Origin: Coleophoma eucalyptorum
Lineage: Eukaryota; Ascomycota; Leotiomycetes; Helotiales; Dermateaceae
Assembly (NCBI GenBank): GCA_026120035.1
Contig: JALRME010000012.1
Coordinates: forward strand, 372,001-436,000
Length of the DNA stretch: 64,000 nt
Reading direction: 5' to 3'
Below are positions 56,227 through 64,000 of this stretch, piece after piece. The notes beneath the pieces are model-generated. The model saw only the letters and a list, made by a program, of their open reading frames with translations, searched no databases and was not told the DNA's origin. The number at the start of each line of letters is the position of its first letter. Position 1 is the first letter of the stretch. A program made the position numbers and the translations under genes.

Positions 56227-57931
56227 TTACCGACCACCAATCTGGCCAGTAGGGATCGGCTTGATCCAAGAAACCGCCACGTTCATCGCGATAGTAATGA
56301 CACCGATAATCCAAAAAACCCTCGCATAATCAGTGCCATTGTAGCGGAAGATGATTGCAAAGATGATACCACCTAGATTACCGGCGGCCCCAGTGACACC
56401 AGAGATGATACCGTTGGCGAAAGGATGGACGTGAGGCACTAGAGCGAAGTTTGCTCCATTGCCCGCTTCCAGGAAGAATGCCATGCCGGCGACGAGTCCG
56501 AACATGGTTGAATGCGACTTGCTGTTGACCTTACCGATGGCGATCTGGAAGGCGCCGCAGACGATGGCTAAGCTGTGCAGCCAGATCTTCTTGCTCCAGA
56601 CACTGCCGGTCTTGCGGTAGATGTAGTCAGACATGAGACCGCCTGCAGGCCGGAAGACGACGTTCAAAAGTCCAAACATGGCAGCCCACTGTCCGGTGCC
56701 GGTTTGTAGGAGTTTGGGGAAGTTCTCGAGGTAGTAGGCCCCAAGGATGGAGTTGATTGCTAACTCGGCACCGAAGGAGCAGAAGTAGCAGAGGGCAACT
56801 GCAGCAGTTTGAAGCGAGAAGGTCACTTTCATGGCTTCCTTGAAGGAGGGCTTGACAATGATTTCTCCCTTGGCCGTGTTGAGCATCTCCTGTTCTCCAA
56901 GTTGAACCTCGTGCTCGTGAGAGCCATTTCCAGCACCAGCAAGGCCAGCTTCCTCAAGACGCTTTTCGTCTCCAGATTCAGCTAGCGAGCGATCCGTGTT
57001 GCGGTCAGTTATTGAGCCTGGGACATCGACGAGACCAGCTTGTACCCCGTGGGCTTGAAGTCTCTGCTGAACAGCCATGTGACGTTCCGACCACTTTCCG
57101 GTAGGTGTGTCGGGGCAGATGATGAGCATGGCGATGGCAGTTGCAGTGATGAGAATAAACGGAACAATAAATGATACTCTCCAGGCCACATGAGGTGTGA
57201 GATGCTGCTTGTGGACCAATGAGTCGAAGATTGCAGGCATAACGAAATATGTGATTCCACCACCTGCATTACCCCAACCGGCAGTTAAGGCATTTGATGT
57301 GCCAACTACGTTTTTGTCTACGGTGACATGTCAGCACACTGGGTACATAGGTCAATACGACGGAACTAACCAAAGAATCCTGTGGACCATACTTGGCAAG
57401 GAACGAAAGATCCACCGAGTATACCAACGAAGAACCGGATGATGTAGAGACCGGTAGCATCGTGGATGGTACCGGCAAGAACTGAAGGTATAGCACCGAG
57501 TATAAGACAAGCTGCAAATGTGTTCTTGGGACCGAAATGATCGCAAGCCGGTCCAGCAACAAGACGAACGAGAAGTCTGCAAGCTCAGTTAATATAATTG
57601 TCTAGCGTGTTTAAAAGAGGCAAACCTACGTCGCAGTCAAGGCAATGATGTTGCTATTTGAGATCTCGACTTGGCTTAGGTGCAAGTCCTTCTTAATTGT
57701 GAGAGGTAGAAGTGGTGGAAACGCATACCTGCAAAATCTCAGCTAATAGATCTACTTCACTACGGAACAATCGACTTACCAGGCCCAGAAAGCAATCATA
57801 AAGCCCCACCAGGAGAACAAGAATACACGGCCATACTTGTTGAATGGGTTGAGAATTGGCACACTTCTAGCCTTTCCGTTGATCGGATTGATCTCTGGCG
57901 CCTGCCATAATGTAGCAACCTTGAACCCCAT
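56227..57931 (-). CDS. crnA: High-affinity nitrate transporter, NRT2/CrnA type
   Basis: Four exons on minus, 57931-57780, 57728-57630, 57576-57371 and 57317-56227, give 515 residues. The protein is a 12-segment MFS member of the nitrate-nitrite porter family: it starts [20 protein letters not shown], has [20 protein letters not shown], the nitrate signature region [18 protein letters not shown] and the second glycine-rich signature [16 protein letters not shown] long polar loop (about residues 230-315, with [20 protein letters not shown]) sits between segments 6 and 7, as in fungal CrnA/NrtA. It imports nitrate (and nitrite) across the plasma membrane. Its 2 kb upstream region has NirA-like and GATA motifs, in line with nitrate induction and nitrogen repression. 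No nitrate or nitrite reductase gene lies in this window. Confidence 0.94.
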
Positions 57932-58136
57932 TGCGATGGGCGAAAAGTACTGCTAGAGGATCGACTTGCTGGAACTCGGAGTGGATGCAGTGCTTGGGGT
58001 CGTCCTAAATGGGCACGAGCTTGCTGTTTATAAAATGCTTCCTTGCTGGGAAACCAGCAAGATTGGCGACGTCAACCCACAGGAGATGCTTCTCCGGGCT
58101 CAACATCAGAGCAGCGATATGGAGCCAAATGAACAG

Positions 58137-58144
58137 CTCCGCGG
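58137..58144. promoter_or_regulatory. NirA-type site CTCCGCGG
   Basis: Exact match to the Aspergillus NirA consensus CTCCGHGG. It lies 206 nt before the start codon of the nitrate transporter. Confidence 0.6.
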
Positions 58145-58237
58145 CTTGGGCCCCTGCCGAATCTTCAAATCAAGAGGCACTGGTTGGCGGGAGCCATTGA
58201 TCGACCCAGTCGGGTTTCTAATATGGGGAAGGCCACA

Positions 58238-58835
58238 AGATAAGCACGAGGGTGGTGCAGCTGGTGCGGTTAATGCTCAAGGCCCTCTGGAGGCCATGAG
58301 GTAGGTCTGCTCGAGAAGTGATGCGGTTCCTATCTTTTTCACTCGAGTAAGTATTTCCGTGGGCTAAGATAGATGATAAGAGTCAAGAATGCGCAAGCGT
58401 CTGGACACATCCAAACTTAGACTTGGGGAAACTCGTGGGAGACAAAAGCAAGGAGGTCTGCAGCTTGACTGGCCTAACCAGTCAAGGTTTCACGGGAAAC
58501 GGGAGACATGCAGCAGCGGAGTGGGCTGAGCTGGAGTACTACCAACAGCCTCGCGGATAAAAGGTATTGGGGCATCGGAGCAGGATGCGTGCAGGCCGAG
58601 CTGGGCCCTGGTTGCTGGTTACTAGATGGCACTGGACAGGGCCGGCTCAACTAGCACCATCCTTCCATCACATTGTGTATTGTCGATGTTTTGGCTTGTG
58701 AGAAGCGCCGTTTGCCTTCGATGGTTGAGATAAGCGATGCGATGAGCTAGCCAAGCCTCCATAGGAAGTAGGTTATTTTCTTATCGCTGACCTAAGATCC
58801 CAAAGCGGACCACGATCCACTAGGTCATAGATAAG
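58238..58835. promoter_or_regulatory. Cluster of GATA-factor motifs (AreA type)
   Basis: Motifs of the HGATAR type: AGATAAG at 58238-58244, AGATAG at 58367-58372, TGATAAG at 58374-58380, AGATAAG at 58728-58734, CTTATCG (CGATAAG on minus) at 58780-58786 and AGATAAG at 58829-58835. Six sites in 600 nt upstream of a nitrate transporter fit control by an AreA/NIT2-type GATA factor. Confidence 0.6.
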
Positions 58836-58919
58836 AGCCCTTTCTACAGTATTTGCTGGGAAACCCTCTGAGCATCGGCATGAATCCGCTGGACGTCTCA
58901 GCCTTGGGAGACTCTCGAT

Positions 58920-58927
58920 CTCCGCGG
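58920..58927. promoter_or_regulatory. NirA-type site CTCCGCGG
   Basis: Second exact CTCCGCGG, 989 nt upstream of the nitrate transporter start codon. Confidence 0.5.
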
Positions 58928-59226
58928 CACTCACTCTAAGCTGGTGCCAGCCTGTTTCCGGTCAGTTCTCAGTGATGCTCCACGCCAACAACCGACGGCC
59001 CAAGCATGGCCTCTTGGATCATACCGTGATACTACTTTACCGGCCGGTACAATGCAATGAATGGCCATACCTTCTCAGCAATCTATATGATTTTCTCAAT
59101 TGGAGACTCAACCCAAGAGAATCCAACTCAGCTTCTCACGAGCTAGCAGTGAGATTTTCACTAAATAATTTACAATGCATAAATTTAACAATCTCCTCTC
59201 TAGTCAAGAGCGGTAGTTTCCAATAC

Positions 59227-59234
59227 CTCCGTGG
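59227..59234. promoter_or_regulatory. NirA-type site CTCCGTGG
   Basis: Exact match to CTCCGHGG with H = T, about 1.3 kb upstream of the nitrate transporter and 0.7 kb downstream of the monooxygenase stop; a chance match is more likely here than at the proximal site. Confidence 0.4.
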
Positions 59235-59907
59235 ATTCCACCCTCTACTTTCTCCGTTACTCTAAGAGAACAAGGTCGGCAGCGTAATGTGTTGTCCTGG
59301 CAGCGCGGAAATGTCCCATCCAACCTTATCTCCCGCCATCATGGGAGGCGAGCGACTGAACCCACCACCCGCCCTATGTTCGACTGCGGTGGGTCCCACC
59401 AGATGGTGGCCGGAACAAGGCTCCGAGGCAATGGTAAATTCAAAGCTGCTAGTGTTGAATAAACAATTCCAAAAGAGCATTCCGGCCTGCTATTTCATTG
59501 TATTTGCATTCGTGTGACGCTCGTTTTGCCTTGCTTCATGCACCTAGCTTAAGTCTATTTCTTCTGGCACCAGACTTTGTCTGAAAACAACTGGGTCTTT
59601 GTTGTCTCTTTTTTTGGGACACTCCCGTTGTTCCCAGTTTGGGCTAGGACGAGCCTCTCCACGGAGATGTCAAGACGAAAAAAGTGCTGGGGTTGGAATT
59701 GAGCCCCAGAAATGACATGCTTATCTAGGGGTTTCGTTGTGGGTCAAGGTACCATTGTGGTAAGTGTTTGAAGTGAGGTAAGTGAATGACATTAATCACT
59801 TCAGGATCTGTGTTCACAATTACCTGAGATGCCATTCAATCAGCTCAGGTCTAATAGCTCGGGTGCTAGAGAAAGTCAATTCTATTTCTATTACCCAACA
59901 ACGACAA

Positions 59908-61865
59908 CTAAATCTTGCCCTTCTTCAGAACTTCCTGCACAATTCCCTTATAATCTAGACTTCGATATGGCACAAAGGTATCTTTGATCCAGCTTGTCCT
60001 GCGATGCGCTGGCAAACCCAAATCTTGGATTAGCAAATCAATAATGTCCTGGATTTCCCCACCAGCAACCATACGCGTGCGGCCTCTTGAGAGATAACGC
60101 TGCGCACTCCATGAATTGAACTTGGCAATTTCATAATCAATCTGCTCTTTAGAACTCGAAACAGCACCATCACCAAGCAACTCCTCCATCCAGCTGATTC
60201 CCCAGAGCGCAGACACTTCGGCGTACATGGTGTACTGGAGGTTACTGAGCATGCCAAGGAAGATGAGAGAGCGATCGCGTTGTGCCGCGTAGGTATGTGG
60301 GATAATGTGCTTGTAGAGCCGGAATGGAGTATATTCCAATTCCTGCTTGTGGAAATCCGGCGCTGTTTTGAGCATTGGATATTTCTCCTGCAGTTCGTGC
60401 TCTGCTTTGAGGTTTAGCTCTTGCCAGTATTTGGCTTCAACTGGATCTTCATATTCTACTCGTGTCGGGATCCCTAATGCGAAAGCGAGAGAAGGCTCGA
60501 ACATCGAGGCACTATATTTCCACCTGGTCGATCATCAGCTATAAACCTGACAGGTTTCCTGATATGTGCACTTACCCAGTTGCAAGAACGGCAGCATCGC
60601 ACGGAAGTGTTGTACCATTTGACAGAAGAATCTCAGACCCCGACAACGAAGTAATGGAAGCTCGGTGAACATGTATATCCTTCCCTTCATGCAATTTGGT
60701 CAAGAACTCTTCGTTGCCATGCAAAGCATTCACTGCAGCCGTCTGCCACATCGCACTGTCAATTTCTGGAAGCAACTTGCTGATATTCTCAGATCTCGTT
60801 TTATACGGCTCCATTCCAAATGGTGCCTTACCCATCTTCTCCCACATCTTACTTCTGAGCCAAGACCCAAACTTATTTTTACCACTATGCAAGAAGTTAT
60901 ACCAGAAGCCGGCGGTGGAGAAGACAGAGGGACTCATGAATGATCTCCAGCGTCCCAGGAACGCAGCTGCGTGCTTACCACCTTTTCGGACTTGTACCAT
61001 CATTCCAGGCCCGTTGCCATCTCCTGGGGCTCGGATAACCCAGTCGACGGTCTTACCTGCTGCTGAGCATGCCATCGCCGTATCTAGGGCGCTCTTGCAA
61101 CCACCGAGGACCGTGACCCTATTGACCTTCTCCGAAATCAGCTCAGCGTGCCGCTTGCCAATATCCCTTGAATGCATGACCGGGCCCGTGAAGGTATCCA
61201 TAGGGATATCAGGCCAGTTTGGTATTGAAGCAAGACCAGTAGCCACCAAGAGCTTGTCACAAGCGAGCGTCTCGCCCGACGGCTTGACCTCTACTTTCCA
61301 TTCCTGACTTTCACTGTCCCTGGTGATTTTCGTGACAGTCGTGCTCAATCTCAGCCTCTCTAGAAGCGAGAATTTCTCGCAATATTTGTGCATGTAGTCA
61401 TACACTTTTGCCGCTGGTAAATCGTCATAGTCTTTGAGCCCAACCTCGGGACCCATGGCCAAGTCTGAGTATTCAAAGAAGCCAACTGGACTATCACAAA
61501 GGAGTCCTGGGTAAATCCGATCAAGGCCCCACTGAAAAGCTTATACATCAGTTCCGATGTCAAGATGTGCCCAAAATGAGAACCACATCCTATCAGACAA
61601 ACTTACCACCCCGCCAATCGTTGAATCAGCATCGATAATTGTGAGTTTGATGGAAGGATCAACCTCTAGATACCTGCCCATAAGTTCAGCAAAGCAGCTT
61701 GTAGGCGCTTGCCGAAACACTCACGTCTTAGCAGCCACTAAGCCAGCCCATCCTACGAAATGTCAGAAACTCTATTTCCTAGAACTTTAGTCGCAAAGAC
61801 TGGCCTGCTCCGATAACAATCACTCTCTTAGGATTACGCGAGCCAGCGCTCGGTAAGGGAGACAT
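59908..61865 (-). CDS. Flavin-containing monooxygenase-like enzyme
   Basis: Five exons on minus, 61865-61805, 61752-61725, 61673-61607, 61531-60576 and 60523-59908, give 575 residues. The FAD-binding glycine motif VIVIGAGWAGLVAA lies at residues 15-28, followed by the acidic end of strand 2 (TIIDADSTIGGVW). F-T-G-P-V-M-H-S (166-173) matches the FMO identifying motif, and VTVLGGCKSALDTA (near 192-205) is the NADPH-binding glycine motif. It should oxidise a small molecule (N, S or C centre) using FAD and NADPH; the substrate is unknown. Fungal members often act in secondary metabolism, but no other pathway gene is near. Exon 1 ends before GCCAGT, so a GC-AG intron of 52 nt is predicted; a GT donor four bases later would break frame. 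Confidence 0.87.
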
Positions 61866-62197
61866 ATTTTTGAATGGAGAATGACGTAAGAGCGTGTGAA
61901 GACCTTAAATCATGAGATAGAGGTAACGAGTATGAAAGCACGCTGCAAAGACAGCAGCACGGGATTCATCTTTATACATGTTAGGTTATCTTGACTTGAG
62001 GCTGATGGAAGGCATGCGGCGTCAAATGATGTGCGGCCGCTAGGGATGTCAGCACCATGTCAGATTGTGGCACACAAGAACTTGCGCCATTGGCCGGCCT
62101 CAGTGACGTTGCATTTCATGTTTGTCTGTCGAGTAATAGCCAATGACATGTACGGCTTATTGAGCTTTGAGAAATACATTTGAATGTGCTACTAGCT
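61866..62197. other. Spacer between the monooxygenase and Sec20 genes
   Basis: About 330 nt: promoter of the monooxygenase gene and the Sec20 3' UTR. Nothing else is recognised. Confidence 0.45.
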
Positions 62198-63453
62198 TTA
62201 CAGCTCGTCTTTCTTTCTGCCATCTACAGGGACGGGTTCGACTTCCTCTTCCCACATCCTCTTTTTAGGATTTGGAACTGTATGAGAGTTGCCTTGTTCA
62301 GCCCCTTGATCTCTATCGTCAATAATCTTGCCAATTTCCTCCACTAAGCTGTCATCTGCTGTCCCATCTGATTTCTTGGTCTGCTCATCTGGAGGTGGAA
62401 TACCTCCATCTGCTATGCTGGCCTTGGGCATATCGACCGAAATACTGCTGTGCAATATCGACCCTTTACTAGCAGAAGGACTACTGTTACTAACAGCCGT
62501 ACTACTGACAAGGCCAATCCCCGTCAGAACTCCTATCAAGGATCTGTAAAAGAGCCTGACGGGAAAGAAAACAAACCACCACAATGGTCCATATAAAAAC
62601 CGTCTATATACCAACCAAGCAATAGTAGCCAGCAGGACATAGAATGCTGTCTCCAGATACCACGTATCACTCTTCTGACTCCGCAGTAAAGTCCCAATCA
62701 AGTTCCGAGAAGTTGACAGCATGGTGTCAAGTGCGGAATACGTTTCGCCGAGCTGAGCCAACGCTGCAGTGGATTCTTTCAACGTATCATGAGCAAACTG
62801 CGAACGAGAGAGCTCGGACGCCATCATATCATGGGTCCTCCTCAATGCGAGTGTCACATCACTAGCTGCATTCACCGTCTTCTCCTCCTTTGTCAACTCC
62901 CTATTTTGAGTCCTTCGCCTCTCTGGTGCTTGCGGTCGCAAGCTCGGTGCCGGTGACGAGTTGTTGGAACTCCGTGCCAGCATGTACGATTGTGAGATAA
63001 GTAATCGTTCTTCGCGCTGCGCTGCTTCCAGGTTGCGCTTCGCTTTCAACTGCGCTTTTCGGAACTCAATCTGTAATCTGAGTTCATTGTTAGCTATCTG
63101 TAAATAAAGAATCTACACTTGCAGAACCATAGTAAAACATACGATTGCAGCTCTTGCATAGATCTCTTGACAGCGCTTGTTAAAGCACTTTTCCGACTTG
63201 CTGTCTCACTCCCAGGTCGTCCGGCGGTAACATCCAAAGCCTCTTCATAAAGCAGCTCAAAATCCTCATTCTGGTCCTTGATTGTATCCTGAATCTGAGC
63301 TCGGAGTTCTACCACTGCATTATCCTCCCCACTGCCTAGCGGAATAGATCCTGGTTGGAATTTCATGTTCGCAAGCCGATCAATCAAGTCCTTAAGTTGC
63401 GCATTCGCTTCCTGTAGGGCATTCAGTCGTTCTGAGAGCACTTCGAACGACAT
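62198..63453 (-). CDS. SEC20: SNARE Sec20, Golgi-to-ER transport
   Basis: Two exons on minus, 63453-63143 and 63077-62198, give 396 residues. The N-terminal 120 residues are coiled coil (MSFEVLSERLNALQEANAQL). The Sec20/BNIP1 SNARE-like region is near 193-238 (ELSRSQFAHDTLKESTAALA, then QLGETYSALDTMLSTSRNLI), followed by the membrane segment 245-261 (LETAFYVLLATIAWLVY) and a further hydrophobic stretch to 293. The lumenal tail is polar and ends in Lys-Asp-Glu-Leu, an ER retrieval signal; yeast Sec20 ends in HDEL. Sec20 works with Ufe1, Use1 and Sec22 in fusion of Golgi-derived vesicles with the ER. The gene is head to head with the mL53 gene, 289 nt apart. Confidence 0.9.
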
Positions 63454-63742
63454 CTTGGTGGTGGAGGTGGTTTAGAAATACTGTGGAATAGGAGCTGTCT
63501 TGTCTTTTGGAAAGTTGGCTTGAACCGCGAGCGAGCTTCTAGAGCCCAAGGTTCCAGGCGAAAGTTCAGCCGAGGATTAGCCGAGGAAACCTTTCTCAGC
63601 GGATGGAATCTCTGGCGATCTGGGTACACTCTTAAGACGACGACATTAGAGACACGAGGGAGGTAGTGAGTTAGACAGCTCTTCTGGACAGCCTTGATGA
63701 CCTTGCTGACCGATTGGATATAGTCATTCTCATTCCGTCGCC
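63454..63742. promoter_or_regulatory. Divergent promoter of SEC20 and mL53 genes
   Basis: 289 nt between two divergent starts; it must serve both genes. No specific element is recognised. Confidence 0.5.
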
Positions 63743-64000
63743 ATGATCACCCGATTCATCACCGAGGTGTCTACCGCCTTCAACCCCTTCTCCCCACGAG
63801 CAAAGACCGCGCGATTATTTCTCTCCTTCTTCCCTGCCGATGCGCGACAGAGAATAAAGATGACTACAAAGATCTTTCCCAGAATATCAAAGGAGAGAAG
63901 CTTTGTCCAAGTCAAATTCAGTAAGGGAGCTTGCGTCCAATATTATTATGGTCAGATGCTAAAATATCACTCAGATGATGGAAAAGAGTTGAAGCTCGAT
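63743..64000 (+). CDS. MRPL44: Mitochondrial ribosomal protein mL53 (Mrpl44), 3' part outside window
   Basis: Exon 1 is 63743-63920 and exon 2 begins at 63975 and runs off the window, giving 68 residues so far. It starts MITRFITEVSTAFNPFSPRA, then KTARLFLSFFPADARQRIKM, the head of fungal Mrpl44/mL53, a protein of the mitochondrial large ribosomal subunit. The join a|at gives VKFNDGKELKLD, which fits the family (VKF-DGKE). Intron 1 is 54 nt, with a GCTAAAA-like branch region and CAG end. Confidence 0.9.
   Translation, partial: MITRFITEVSTAFNPFSPRAKTARLFLSFFPADARQRIKMTTKIFPRISKERSFVQVKFSKGACVQYYYGQMLKYHSDDGKELKLD

Larger units (their letters stand above)
57932..59907. promoter_or_regulatory. 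Long upstream region of the nitrate transporter gene
   Basis: About 1.98 kb between the nitrate transporter start (57931, minus) and the stop of the flavin monooxygenase gene (59908). It holds NirA-like and GATA-like motifs listed separately. Short frames on both strands (58009-58304, 59262-59517) look random. It probably also holds the monooxygenase 3' UTR. Confidence 0.65.

Noticed and set aside
59908..61865. Secondary-metabolite cluster around the flavin monooxygenase
   Set aside because: Neighbours are a nitrate transporter and a housekeeping SNARE; no backbone enzyme is nearby.

Overview
The window is nuclear DNA of a filamentous ascomycete fungus. Genes are protein-coding, mostly split by short introns (about 50-80 nt, a few of 170-520 nt) with GT..AG ends and CTAAC/CTGAC-like branch points. 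The gene set (Zn2Cys6 regulator, NuA4 Yng2, Hos2-type deacetylase, CYT-4-type mitochondrial RNase, CrnA-type nitrate transporter, N-acetylglucosamine-induced protein family) is typical of Pezizomycotina. Moderate GC content and the protein style suggest Leotiomycetes/Helotiales, but that placement is inference only. I see 26 protein genes. I found no convincing tRNA, rRNA, CRISPR array or intact transposon. All exon models come from reading frame, splice-site sequence and family similarity; each spliced model sums to a whole number of codons.

Left part (1-20 kb): an unrecognised large protein whose end lies outside the window (minus); a tricalbin ER-plasma membrane tether; an unrecognised protein with four Cys-Pro motifs; the mitochondrial RNB exoribonuclease CYT-4/Dss1 (minus), divergent from the small subunit of molybdopterin synthase; and a Zn2Cys6 transcription factor.

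Middle part (20-46 kb): a double FolB-domain protein (minus), an Fmp42-like MFS transporter, a DUF3605 protein, and a head-to-head pair of a NuA4 subunit (Yng2-like) and a Hos2/HosA-type histone deacetylase. Next come a small membrane protein, UDP-glucose pyrophosphorylase (long first intron), a FYVE-RING ubiquitin ligase of Pib1 type, mitochondrial pyruvate carrier 1, spliceosomal SmB (with a predicted 9-nt microexon), an unrecognised protein, and ribosomal protein L11 (uL5).

Right part (46-64 kb): gene-poor with long spacers and much low-complexity DNA. It holds two small Ser/Gly-rich proteins with similar C-termini, a small mitochondrial protein with four DGA[I/V]G repeats, a GPI-anchored Ser/Thr-rich wall protein, a nitrate transporter, a flavin monooxygenase, the ER SNARE Sec20 (ending KDEL) and the start of mitoribosomal protein mL53. 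The nitrate transporter is preceded by 2 kb carrying NirA-type and GATA-type motifs. Most genes are unrelated housekeeping functions and I see no secondary-metabolite cluster. The nitrate transporter and the molybdenum-cofactor gene both serve nitrate assimilation but lie about 40 kb apart. The most unusual things seen are the SmB microexon, the nitrate-type promoter, two predicted GC-AG introns, the Cys-Pro motif protein, the DGA[I/V]G repeat protein, and in-frame stop-free introns that would allow alternative products.
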